NCBI RefSeq assembly: GCF_013408305.1
Contig: NZ_JACBZS010000001.1
Coordinates: forward strand, 1,178,001-1,242,000
DNA from: Naumannella cuiyingiana
GTDB taxonomy: Bacteria; Actinomycetota; Actinomycetes; Propionibacteriales; Propionibacteriaceae
Reading direction: 5' to 3'
Length of the DNA: 64,000 nucleotides
Within the stretch, counting starts at the first letter, position 1. Each line of letters starts with the position of its first letter. Of the stretch, positions 26,070 to 32,991 are shown in pieces. A model generated the notes under the pieces. The model was not told the origin of the DNA and made no database searches. It was given only the letters and a program-made list of their open reading frames with translations. The translations under genes and the position numbers were made by a program.

Positions 26070-26588
26070 ATGGACCAGGACACGAACTCGCCGACCAAGG
26101 ACCGCCTGCTCGCGGCCGCCCGGGCCTGCCTTCTGCGACGCGGGTACGCGGGCACGACGGTGCGCGAGCTGATCGCCGAGAGCGGCACCAACCAGGCGTC
26201 GATCAACTACCACTTCGGGTCGAAGGAGGTCCTGCTCAACCAGGCCGTGCTGGATCTCAACGGCGAATGGGGGCGGCACCTGTTCGACGCCGTGGGCGGT
26301 GAGTTGTCGGCCACCGAGCGCTGGCGACGGGTGATCGACTCCATCGAGGAGAACCGATCGCTGTGGTTCGTCAACTTCGAGGCGATCACCCTGGCCCAGC
26401 ACAACGAGACGATCCGGCAGGGCCTTGCCGAACGCGGCGCGCGGGCCCGGGAGGTGCTCGCCGAGGCATTCGGCGGCGACGGCTCCCGGCAGTACGCCCT
26501 GCTGATCGGCGTGGCCGCCCAGTGGCTGCTCGACCCCGACACCGCCCCGTCGGCGGAGGCGATTGCCGGCGGCGCCGCCCCCGGCTGA
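26070..26588 (+). CDS. TetR-family transcriptional regulator
   Basis: 172 residues. The DNA-binding domain is DRLLAAARACLLRRGYAGTTVRELIAESGTNQASINYHFGSKEVLL. The NYHFGSKE end is typical of TetR proteins near YbiH/AcrR types. The ligand domain is short (LWFVNFEAITLAQHNETIRQGL). It is divergent from the MacB-like exporter and is its probable repressor. A 16-bp tandem repeat begins at its stop codon. Confidence 0.9.
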   Translation: MDQDTNSPTKDRLLAAARACLLRRGYAGTTVRELIAESGTNQASINYHFGSKEVLLNQAVLDLNGEWGRHLFDAVGGELSATERWRRVIDSIEENRSLWFVNFEAITLAQHNETIRQGLAERGARAREVLAEAFGGDGSRQYALLIGVAAQWLLDPDTAPSAEAIAGGAAPG

Positions 26589-26633
26589 GCTTGCGGGTTG
26601 AGAGCTTGCGGGGTTGAGAGCTTGCGGGGTTGA
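26587..26633. repeat. 16-bp tandem repeat after TetR gene
   Basis: Three head-to-tail copies of GAGCTTGCGGGGTTGA (26587-26601, one base short; 26602-26617; 26618-26633). The first copy overlaps the TetR stop codon. This is probably a slippage-derived repeat; no function is visible. Confidence 0.9.
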
Positions 26634-26676
26634 TGCTGGGCCCTCCCTCCTCCGGCGCGGCTCTCCCCACCCAAGA

Positions 26677-26732
26677 GTGTCGTCAGTTATCGCCCTCTGG
26701 GGAGCTGCCCAGGGGGCGATAACTGACGACAC
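26677..26732. repeat. Palindromic repeat, copy 3
   Basis: Arms GTGTCGTCAGTTATCGCC (26677-26694) and complement (26715-26732). The stem continues inward with one wobble-type mismatch and then CTGGG/CCCAG, leaving a small loop. The inner stem sequence differs from copies 1 and 4 but is again self-complementary. It lies 88 nt after the TetR stop and 74 nt before the CDF exporter start. Confidence 0.95.
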
Positions 26733-26805
26733 AACTGGATCGAGGACGGAGCCGCGACCGGCGGCATACTGGCGTGGGGCATCCGCATCCAGGGAGGGCG
26801 TTGTC

Positions 26806-27888
26806 ATGGCGAACGGCGACCGGCACGAACACCCCGGGCATGATCACGGGCAGGGGCATGATCACGGGCACGGACAAGGGCACGGGCACGGGCACGGGCA
26901 CGGGCACAGGCATGATCACGGCTTGGGCTGGTGGCCGCGGCTGCGGCACGCGCTTTCGGACCTGGTCGGCGGGCACTCCCACGACGCGGCGGACCAGGTC
27001 GACGATGCACTGGAGGCCGACGAGCGCGGGCGCCGGGCGCTCTGGATCAGCCTCGGCGCGCTGGTGCTGACGGCAGCCGTGCAGGCGGGCGTGTTCTGGT
27101 TCACCGGCTCGGTGGCCCTGCTCGGCGACACGCTGCACAACGTCGCCGACGCCGCCACGGCGGTGCCGCTGTTGATCGCCTTCTGGCTGGCCCGGCGCCC
27201 GGCCAACGACACCTACACCTACGGCTACGGGCGGGCCGAGGATCTGGCCGGGCTGTTCGTGGTCGCCATGATCGCGCTGTCCAGCGTGGTGGCCGCCTGG
27301 CAGGCGATCGACCGGCTGCTGAATCCGCGCGAGGTGTCGCACCTGTGGGCGGTCGCGGCGGCGGGCGTGGTGGGGTTCGTGGGCAACGAGCTGGTTGCCC
27401 GGTATCGCATCCGGGTCGGCCGCCGGATCGGGTCCGCGGCGCTGGTCGCCGACGGGCTGCACGCCCGTACCGACGGGTTCACCTCCCTCGCGGTCGTGCT
27501 GGGCGCCGCCGGCGTGGCGGTCGGCTGGACGTGGGCCGATCCGGTCATCGGGCTGCTGATCGCTCTCGCGATCCTCGGCGTCCTCCGCTCGGCGATCAAG
27601 CAGGTCGGCGCGCGGCTGATGGACGCCGTGGACCCCCGGCTGGTCGCCCGGGCGCGCGCCGAGATCGCCGGCACTCCCGGCGTGCTGGGGGTACGCGCGA
27701 TCCGGCTGCGCTGGATCGGGCACACGCTGCACGCCGATGCCGATGTCACCGTCGGCGACGACCTGCCGGTGACCGCCGGGCACGAGATTGCCCACGCCGT
27801 CGAGCAGCGGCTGATCGACGGCGTACCGCGGCTGACCCGGGCCGTCGTCCATGTCAGCCCCGCCGGCGCGCACCGGCTGGTCTCCTGA
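26806..27888 (+). CDS. Cation diffusion facilitator (zinc-type) with His-rich N-terminus
   Basis: 360 residues from ATG 26806, which has AGGGAGGG upstream. The first 35 residues are mostly His, Gly and Asp (HEHPGHDHGQGHDHGHG and onward), a metal-binding tail. Six membrane helices follow. The two metal-site motifs HNVAD in TM2 and HARTD in TM5 are of the HxxxD type found in zinc transporters. A cytoplasmic C-terminal domain (VRAIRLRWIGHTLHADADVTV) completes it. It probably exports Zn2+ in exchange for protons. Confidence 0.93.
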   Translation: MANGDRHEHPGHDHGQGHDHGHGQGHGHGHGHGHRHDHGLGWWPRLRHALSDLVGGHSHDAADQVDDALEADERGRRALWISLGALVLTAAVQAGVFWFTGSVALLGDTLHNVADAATAVPLLIAFWLARRPANDTYTYGYGRAEDLAGLFVVAMIALSSVVAAWQAIDRLLNPREVSHLWAVAAAGVVGFVGNELVARYRIRVGRRIGSAALVADGLHARTDGFTSLAVVLGAAGVAVGWTWADPVIGLLIALAILGVLRSAIKQVGARLMDAVDPRLVARARAEIAGTPGVLGVRAIRLRWIGHTLHADADVTVGDDLPVTAGHEIAHAVEQRLIDGVPRLTRAVVHVSPAGAHRLVS

Positions 27889-27946
27889 CGCCTGCCGCGC
27901 GAGGATCCCGGCCGCCCCGCCCCGCGACCGCCTAGTCTGGGAGGCG

Positions 27947-28165
27947 ATGACTTCCTCGCTCCGTTGGTCGATCGCGACCTTCGCCTGCTTCGCTGCGGCG
28001 CTGCTGGCCGTGCTCGCGGCGAACGTGCCGCCGGGCCGCAGCGCGCCGATCGTCTGCTTCGCGATCGCGGGCGCGTTCGTGATCGTCGGGCTGGTCCTGC
28101 GGTTCCAGACGGTACGCCAGCTCAACCGCGAGTCCCGCGAGCGGCACGGGCACAAGCCCTCGTGA
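27947..28165 (+). CDS. Small two-helix membrane protein
   Basis: 72 residues with two predicted membrane helices (IATFACFAAALLAVLAANV and IVCFAIAGAFVIVGLVL) and a basic C-terminal tail (RFQTVRQLNRESRERHGHKPS). ATG 27947 has GGGAGG close upstream and TAGTCT (27933-27938) 8 nt before it. No family recognised. The next gene starts 16 nt downstream, so they may be cotranscribed. Confidence 0.6.
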   Translation: MTSSLRWSIATFACFAAALLAVLAANVPPGRSAPIVCFAIAGAFVIVGLVLRFQTVRQLNRESRERHGHKPS

Positions 28166-28181
28166 CCGAGGAGGAGGCCCG

Positions 28182-28664
28182 GTGAAGGTCGAGTCGAGCG
28201 TGGTCGTCGGCGTCGATCCCGCCACCGCCTTTGCCGTCTCCCAGACCACGGGCGAGACCCGGCTGCGCTGGGACCCGTTCATCGACCGACAACACTTCCT
28301 CGACGGGGCGACGCGTCCGGGCAAGGGCGTACGCACCTTCACCCGGCACCGGTGGGGGCTGTCCATGATCAGCGAGTACGTGTCGTGGAACCCGCCGACC
28401 AATGTCGGGATGCGGATGGTGCGCGGGCCGTGGTTCTTCGCCACCCTGGCGGGCGGCTGGCGCTTCACCGGCGTGCCGGACGGCACCCGCGCGACCTGGA
28501 AGTACAGCTTCGCCTGCCGACCGGGCTGGCTCGCCCCGCTGGCCGAACGGATCGGCGGCGCGCTCCTCGGCCGCGAGATCGAGGCCCGCCTGGCCGGTTT
28601 CGCCCGCGGCTGCACCGATCCGGTGGTGCTGGCGGCCGCCAGCGGCTCCCGACCCGCTCAGTGA
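28182..28664 (+). CDS. SRPBCC-family protein
   Basis: 160 residues from GTG 28182, preceded by GAGGAGG. The sequence VESSVVVGVDPATAFAVSQTTGETRLRWDPFI at the start, and GWRFTGVPDGTRATWKYSFACRP in the middle, match the START/Bet v1-like (polyketide cyclase/SRPBCC) fold that binds hydrophobic ligands. Function is unknown. Its stop overlaps the stop of the convergent SDR gene by 7 nt. Confidence 0.75.
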   Translation: MKVESSVVVGVDPATAFAVSQTTGETRLRWDPFIDRQHFLDGATRPGKGVRTFTRHRWGLSMISEYVSWNPPTNVGMRMVRGPWFFATLAGGWRFTGVPDGTRATWKYSFACRPGWLAPLAERIGGALLGREIEARLAGFARGCTDPVVLAAASGSRPAQ

Positions 28665-29383
28665 CCGGCGTACGCCCCGCCGTCGACGTGGATCACCTGC
28701 TTGGTGATGTGCCCGGCGCCGGGCGAGGCGAGCCAGCCGATCGTCTCCGCCACGTCGTCGGGTACGCCGGCCCGGTTCGTCGCGGTCTGTGAGATCAACA
28801 TCTCCTTGCGCTCATCGCTGAGCTGCCCGTTGAAGAACTCGGTGTCGATGATCAGCCCCGGCGAGACGACATTGCAGGTGATGCCGCGCGGGCCGAGCTC
28901 GCCGCCCAGGGAGAGATTCCACGCCTCCACCGCAGCCTTCGCCGCCCCGTAGGAGGCCGCGCCGCTTCGCGCGGCGATCGAGCCGATCGTGATCACCCGG
29001 CCATGATCAGCAATCCGCTCGCGCAGCGCCTCGGTGGCCAGCACGGCGGTCAGCACGTTGGCATCGAAGTTGCGCTGCCAGGCCGCGCGCACGCCGTCCA
29101 GACCGGCCGGGGCCGGCGTACCCTGCAGGTCCGGATTCCCGCCGGCATTGTTCACCAGCACGCCGATCTCGCCGTCGATCGCCTCGGCCAACGCCCGCGC
29201 ACCGGACGGCCCGGACAGGTCGGCGACCACGGCCCGGGCACCGATCGCCGAGGCCGCCTCCCGCAGCACCGGTTCGCGCCGTCCGGCGATGATCACCCGA
29301 TCGCCGGCCCGGGCGAACCACTCCGCGCTCGCCCGTCCGATCCCTGTCCCGCCGCCGGTCACCACCACGGTCCGCTGAACCAT
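28658..29383 (-). CDS. Short-chain dehydrogenase/reductase
   Basis: 241 residues from ATG 29383, which has GAGGGA 6 nt upstream; a GTG two codons earlier is too close to that site. NAD(P) motif TGGGTGIGRA, NNAGG, and the catalytic Ser/Tyr/Lys in GSIAARSGAASYGAAKAAVE are present. Residue VNNAGGNPDLQG and C-terminal GHITKQVIHVDGG fit classical SDRs. It is divergent from a MarR gene across a 61-nt region with paired operator-like sites and is its probable target. Confidence 0.9.
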   Translation of the reverse strand: MVQRTVVVTGGGTGIGRASAEWFARAGDRVIIAGRREPVLREAASAIGARAVVADLSGPSGARALAEAIDGEIGVLVNNAGGNPDLQGTPAPAGLDGVRAAWQRNFDANVLTAVLATEALRERIADHGRVITIGSIAARSGAASYGAAKAAVEAWNLSLGGELGPRGITCNVVSPGLIIDTEFFNGQLSDERKEMLISQTATNRAGVPDDVAETIGWLASPGAGHITKQVIHVDGGAYAGH

Positions 29384-29403
29384 TTTCACTCCCTCACGAC
29401 TTC

Positions 29404-29437
29404 TTTAGGCCTTAACTATCTACTGAAGCCCTAAACT
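29404..29437. promoter_or_regulatory. MarR operator candidate and -10 box
   Basis: TTTAGGCCTTAA (29404-29415) and, on the other strand, TTTAGGGCTTCA (29424-29435) form an imperfect inverted pair. TAAACT (29432-29437) is a -10 box 7 nt before the MarR GTG at 29445 and overlaps the second site. Binding would cover the promoters of both the SDR and MarR genes. Confidence 0.5.
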
Positions 29438-29444
29438 AGCCGTC

Positions 29445-29951
29445 GTGCCGGTCGAGGACAACACCGATGCCGCAGCCATCCAGCGGGCCTGGCTGCGCGA
29501 GGATCCGACCCTGCCCGTCGAGTCGATCGGGGTGATCACGCGGATCTGGCAGGTGGCCAAGCTGCTGCACGACGACCGGCGCCGGACCATGCGGCGGCTC
29601 GGTATGGATGAGGCCACGCGCGATCTGCTGGCGACGCTGAAGCGGGCCGGCGAGCCCTATGCCCTGCCGCCCGGCACCATCGCGGCCCGGTGTGGGGTGA
29701 GCGCCGCCGCGATCACGCAGCGGGTGGCGCGGGCGGTTGCCGCGGGCTATGTCACCCGGGCCGGGTCGGAGCGGGACGGGCGGGGCGCCCTGGTCACGCT
29801 GACCGCGCTCGGCCATCGGCGCATCGACGAGACGGTGGGTGACCTGCTGCGGCACGAGGCAGAACTGGTCGCGGGCCTCGACCCGGCGCAACGCGACCAG
29901 TTGGCCGGGTTGCTGCAGGAGTTGCTGGTCGACCTGCGGGCCCGGGAGTGA
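29445..29951 (+). CDS. MarR-family transcriptional regulator
   Basis: 168 residues from GTG 29445, supported by the -10 box 7 nt upstream. The winged helix region reads DEATRDLLATLKRAGEPYALPPGTIAARCGVSAAAITQRVARAVAAGYVTRAGSERDGRG, with the MarR wing RDGRG and LTALGHRRIDETV helix. It is divergent from, and probably represses, the SDR gene. It ends at a bidirectional terminator shared with rpmG. Confidence 0.88.
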   Translation: MPVEDNTDAAAIQRAWLREDPTLPVESIGVITRIWQVAKLLHDDRRRTMRRLGMDEATRDLLATLKRAGEPYALPPGTIAARCGVSAAAITQRVARAVAAGYVTRAGSERDGRGALVTLTALGHRRIDETVGDLLRHEAELVAGLDPAQRDQLAGLLQELLVDLRARE

Positions 29952-29966
29952 GCCGCGGACACGAAA

Positions 29967-29997
29967 GAGCCGCCCGACCTCGGCGGTCGGGCGGCTC
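29967..29997. terminator. Bidirectional terminator between MarR gene and rpmG
   Basis: Perfect 13-bp stem GAGCCGCCCGACC (29967-29979) with its complement (29985-29997) and loop TCGGC, located between two convergent genes. TTTCG follows on the minus strand and GTTGC on the plus strand. Confidence 0.8.
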
Positions 29998-30011
29998 GTT
30001 GCGGCGTCAGC

Positions 30012-30179
30012 TCAGCGGGTCTCGCGGTGCGCGGTGTGGCTGTGGCAGCGCGGGCAGAACTTCTTCAGCTCCAGGCGATCCGGGTCGTTGCGCCGGTTCT
30101 TCTTGGTGATGTAGTTCCGCTCCTTGCACTCGGTGCAGGCGAGCGTGATCTTCGGCCGGACGTCCGATGCCTTGGCCAT
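30012..30179 (-). CDS. rpmG: 50S ribosomal protein L33
   Basis: 55 residues, the normal length, reading [19 protein letters not shown] at the start and [16 protein letters not shown] at the end. Both CxxC pairs are present, so this is the zinc-binding form of L33. It is preceded on the same strand by tRNA-Met and tRNA-Thr. In many actinobacteria this tRNA-tRNA-rpmG block leads straight into hadAB and secE-nusG; here hadA is about 11 kb away. Confidence 0.96.
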   Translation of the reverse strand: MAKASDVRPKITLACTECKERNYITKKNRRNDPDRLELKKFCPRCHSHTAHRETR

Positions 30180-30225
30180 GGTCGTTTCCTTTGGTCTGCT
30201 TCGTCTTCGGGTGGCGGGTACGCGG

Positions 30226-30299
30226 TAGCGAGAGCGGGATTCGAACCCGCGACCTCACGATTATGAGTCGTGCGCTCTCACCAACTGAGCTACCTCGCC
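30226..30299 (-). tRNA. tRNA-Met (CAT anticodon)
   Basis: 74-nt cloverleaf starting GGCGAGGTAGCTCAG. Anticodon loop is CTCATAA with anticodon CAT; T-arm is GCGGG-TTCGAAT-CCCGC; discriminator A. The first acceptor pair is G-U rather than a C-A mismatch, so it is the elongator type. The 3' CCA is not encoded. Confidence 0.93.
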
Positions 30300-30329
30300 G
30301 CGGGAGCGGCCTGCCTCGCCGCTCCGCAG

Positions 30330-30402
30330 AGCCCCGATGCGGAATCGAACCGCAGACCTTCTCCTTACCATGGAGACGCTCTGCCTACTGAGCTATCGGG
30401 GC
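30330..30402 (-). tRNA. tRNA-Thr (GGT anticodon)
   Basis: 73-nt cloverleaf starting GCCCCGATAGCTCAG, with acceptor GCCCCGA/TCGGGGC, anticodon stem TCTCC/GGAGA, loop ATGGTAA (anticodon GGT) and T-loop GTTCGATTC. The 3' CCA is not encoded. It is the first gene of the tRNA-Thr/tRNA-Met/rpmG unit. Confidence 0.93.
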
Positions 30403-30480
30403 GTGGCAACAGCCCTCGGGGCGCTGCCGACGCACAAAGATACACGCTGGCCGCCCGCGTGCGCCAATCGCGGCGACGCC

Positions 30481-31251
30481 TCACCCGGCGGGCCGCTCCC
30501 ATACCGAAACGTGGCGCCGGGACTCGGCGGTGAACGGGCTGCGATCCCACCAGTCCCACCGCTCGACCAGCCGCATCCCGGCGATCCGCGCCATCAGGTC
30601 GAACTCCGCAGGCCAGGCGTACCGGAACGGGACCGACGTCCGCTCGGCCACGCCGTCGCGGATGGTGACATGGTGCGAGGTCATCGCCTGGGTGACGGTG
30701 TCGTAGGTGTCGAAACCGAGGTGGTCGTCGCTGAGGTCGAACGGGACCGCGGTCTGGCCGGGCGGCAGGCGCCGCAGGTCGGGTACGCCGACCTCGACCA
30801 CGAACCGGCCGCCGGGTTCGAGGTGGGCGGCGGCGTTGCCGAAGCAGGCGACCTGGGCGTCCTGGCTGGTCAGGTTGCTGATCGTGTTGAACACCAGATA
30901 GACGAGCCCGAAGGAGCCCGGCACCCGGGTGGTGCTCATGTCGCCGATCGTTACGGGCAGCTCGGCGCCGCCGGGCTTCGCGCGCAGGCGCTCGACCATC
31001 GCCTGGGAGAGTTCGATGCCGGTGACGGGTACGCCCGCCTCGGCCAGCGGGAGCGCGATCCGGCCGGTGCCGATCGCGAACTCCAGCGCCGGTCGGCCGG
31101 AGGCCAGCTCGGCGAGGAAGTCGACGGTGCGGGCGATGCCGGTGGGACCGTGGTCGCCCTCGGGAATGTCGTCGTCATAGGTGGCCGCGACGCTCGCGCC
31201 GAAGTATCCGTCGGGGTCCGTGCTGCCGGGGTCCGTGCTGTCGGGGTCCAT
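30481..31251 (-). CDS. Class I SAM-dependent methyltransferase
   Basis: 256 residues from ATG 31251. SAM motifs: ALEFAIGTGRIALPLAEAGVPVTGIELSQAM, then GLVYLVFNTISNLTSQDAQVACFGNAAAHLEPGGRFVVEV. The family of small-molecule methyltransferases with FDLSDDHLGFDTYD is common in actinobacteria; the substrate is unknown. TAGCGT (31259-31264) 7 nt upstream and no ribosome binding site suggest a leaderless transcript. The first residues carry an STDP repeat from a duplicated GGGGTCCGTGCTG. Confidence 0.83.
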   Translation of the reverse strand: MDPDSTDPGSTDPDGYFGASVAATYDDDIPEGDHGPTGIARTVDFLAELASGRPALEFAIGTGRIALPLAEAGVPVTGIELSQAMVERLRAKPGGAELPVTIGDMSTTRVPGSFGLVYLVFNTISNLTSQDAQVACFGNAAAHLEPGGRFVVEVGVPDLRRLPPGQTAVPFDLSDDHLGFDTYDTVTQAMTSHHVTIRDGVAERTSVPFRYAWPAEFDLMARIAGMRLVERWDWWDRSPFTAESRRHVSVWERPAG

Positions 31252-31258
31252 GATCACG

Positions 31259-31268
31259 ACGCTAGGGT
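31259..31268. promoter_or_regulatory. Overlapping divergent -10 boxes
   Basis: TAGCGT on the minus strand (31259-31264) serves the methyltransferase gene. TAGGGT on the plus strand (31263-31268) faces the small EthD gene. The two hexamers share the central TA bases, so RNA polymerase could occupy only one direction at a time. Confidence 0.45.
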
Positions 31269-31324
31269 GGGCAACACCGCCGGGCAATCGAGTTTCGGCG
31301 TACCCGCGCCGAGGAGCACCGCCG

Positions 31325-31483
31325 ATGCATCGCCTGACCGTGGTCTACGACGAGCCGGCCGACAAGGCGGCGTTCGAGCGCCGCTACAGCGAGGAGCACG
31401 TCCCGTTGGTCGAGATCCGCCGGCACGCCGAGGGCTGCGGCACCACCTACACGACCTACGCCGGCGAGGTCGCCGAGGCCTGA
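31325..31483 (+). CDS. Short EthD-domain protein
   Basis: 52 residues: MHRLTVVYDEPADKAAFERRY then SEEHVPLVEIRRHAEGCGTTYTTYAGEVAEA. The start matches the EthD/ferredoxin-like fold family (strand, then D-x-x-x-F-x-x-x-Y-x-x-x-H-x-P-L), but normal EthD proteins are about 100 residues. It therefore lacks the second half of the fold or is a natural mini-form. ATG 31325 has GAGGAG upstream. Function is unknown. Confidence 0.6.
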   Translation: MHRLTVVYDEPADKAAFERRYSEEHVPLVEIRRHAEGCGTTYTTYAGEVAEA

Positions 31484-31498
31484 GCCGGCTCGGCGACC

Positions 31499-31549
31499 GT
31501 GAGCGTTTTGTGGTCATTCTCGAGCGGAATCGGACGACAAAATGATCAC
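31499..31549. repeat. Inverted repeat after the EthD gene
   Basis: GTGAGCGTTTTGT (31499-31511) and ACAAAATGATCAC (31537-31549) pair at 11 of 13 positions around a 25-nt loop. It lies 16 nt past the EthD stop and is unusually T/A-rich for this genome. It may be a terminator. Confidence 0.4.
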
Positions 31550-31640
31550 GCGGCCCGGTAATCGCCTCGCCCTCACCGCGTCGGTACGCGGCGGCCACGG
31601 TCACGTCACATTTCCGCCAGCGCCGGAGCGCCCCGCTCCC

Positions 31641-31646
31641 TAGCGT
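31641..31646 (+). promoter_or_regulatory. -10 box of the MFS gene
   Basis: TAGCGT ends 7 nt before the GTG start at 31654, with no ribosome binding site in between. Confidence 0.5.
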
Positions 31647-31653
31647 CGATCCG

Positions 31654-32868
31654 GTGAACAACGCACCCGCCGCAAACCTCACCACACAACGACTTCGCAC
31701 GCCCGCGGTGATCTTCATGGCGCTGGCCGCCGCGATCGGGACCGGGAGCGCGTACCCGCTGCAACCGGCGATGGCGGACGTCGCCGATGCCCTGAACTCC
31801 ACCATCGGCGCGATCGGGGTCGCCCTCGCCGCCGCACCGGTGGGCTACCTGATCGGGCTCTGCCTGCTCGTGCCCCTGGTCGACCGGTTCCCGCCGGGCC
31901 GGGTGCTCGCCGCCCAGTTCGGCGGCCTGGCAGTCGCCCTCGCGTCGGCGGCGGCGGTGGGCAGCACACCGGTGCTCGGCGGCCTGATCGGCGTGGTCGG
32001 GGCCTTCTCCGCGGTCGGCGCGGGGATCAGCTCGGTGGCTGGCCGGCTCGCGCGTTCCGAACGACGCGCGGTGACGCTCGGCGTGGTCACCGCCGGCATC
32101 TCGGCCGGCATCCTGGCGGGCCGGATCGCCGGCGGTTGGCTGAGCGACGCGTACGGCTGGCGGGCGATGCTGCTGGTGTTCGCGGCGGCCTGCGCGGGCA
32201 GCGCGACCGGCTGTCTGGTGCTGATCCCGAGAGTGCCCGCCGGCGCCAACCGCGACTACCTGGCGACCGTCCGCTCGCTGCCCCGCCTGATCGTCCGGAA
32301 CCGGCTCCTGCGCTCGGCGGCGATCCGGGGCTCGGCATGGTTCTTCGCCTTCTGCGCGATCTGGGCGGGACTCGCGGCCGCGTTGGCCGAGCCGCCCTAC
32401 TCCTACCCGGCCGAGCGGATCGGCCGGTACGCCCTGGCCGGGCTCGCCGGGATGCTGATCACTCCCCTCGCGGGCGCCCTGACCGACCGGATCGGCCCAC
32501 GCCGCGTGATTCTCTGCGGGCTCGCGCTGGCCGGCGCCGCCGCGGTCGGCGTTGCCCTCGGCCTGAGCAGCCCGGTCCAGACGCTGGCGTGTCTGGCGCT
32601 CTTCGATGCCGGACTGTTCGCGGCCCAGGTGGCCAACCAGAGCACCGTGCTGGCCATCGACCCCGCCGCGCCGGCCCGCTTCAACGGCGCGTACATGGTG
32701 GTCTACTTCGTGGGCGGCAGCCTCGGCACGGCCTTTGGTCCGCTGGCGGTCGGCCTGCTTGGCTGGACGGCCACCGCGCTGATCGCCGCGGCGGCCATCG
32801 CCTTCGCCGCGGTGCTCACGACGCTGGACCGGCGTTCGGTGGCAGGTGTTGGATTCGAACCAACGTAG
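31654..32868 (+). CDS. MFS transporter whose tail overlaps tRNA-Tyr
   Basis: 404 residues, about 12 membrane helices, with MFS features such as VPLVDRFPPGRVLAAQ after TM2 and GRIAGGWLSDAYGWRAMLLVF in the first half; the second half has LAGALTDRIGPRRVILCG. It resembles CynX/MdtG-like carriers; the substrate is unknown. The last nine residues (AGVGFEPT) are the antisense reading of the tRNA-Tyr T-arm and acceptor, so the gene ends inside the tRNA gene on the opposite strand. The GTG start is supported by the -10 box 7 nt upstream. Confidence 0.83.
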   Translation: MNNAPAANLTTQRLRTPAVIFMALAAAIGTGSAYPLQPAMADVADALNSTIGAIGVALAAAPVGYLIGLCLLVPLVDRFPPGRVLAAQFGGLAVALASAAAVGSTPVLGGLIGVVGAFSAVGAGISSVAGRLARSERRAVTLGVVTAGISAGILAGRIAGGWLSDAYGWRAMLLVFAAACAGSATGCLVLIPRVPAGANRDYLATVRSLPRLIVRNRLLRSAAIRGSAWFFAFCAIWAGLAAALAEPPYSYPAERIGRYALAGLAGMLITPLAGALTDRIGPRRVILCGLALAGAAAVGVALGLSSPVQTLACLALFDAGLFAAQVANQSTVLAIDPAAPARFNGAYMVVYFVGGSLGTAFGPLAVGLLGWTATALIAAAAIAFAAVLTTLDRRSVAGVGFEPT

Positions 32869-32921
32869 GCAATGCCGACGGTTTTACAGACCGCTCCCTT
32901 TGGCCGCTCGGGCAACCTGCC
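32840..32921 (-). tRNA. tRNA-Tyr (GTA anticodon)
   Basis: 82-nt tRNA with the long variable arm of bacterial tRNA-Tyr. Acceptor GGCAGGT/ACCTGCC, discriminator A, anticodon loop CTGTAAA (anticodon GTA), T-loop GTTCGAATC. The 3' CCA is not encoded. Its 3' part (32840-32868) overlaps the end of the MFS gene on the plus strand. Confidence 0.93.
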
Positions 32922-32991
32922 ATCGGCCGTCCTCGCGAACGACCGGCGATGAGGATAGCAAGCGCGCGAGCCGCGGCACCAATCCGCGAAG

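Noticed and set aside
26806-26930. Low-complexity Val-Pro repeat protein on the minus strand
   Set aside because: It is the complement of the His/Gly-rich coding start of the CDF exporter.
32840-32921. Integrated element at tRNA-Tyr
   Set aside because: No integrase gene and no duplicated tRNA 3' end were seen on either side of the tRNA.
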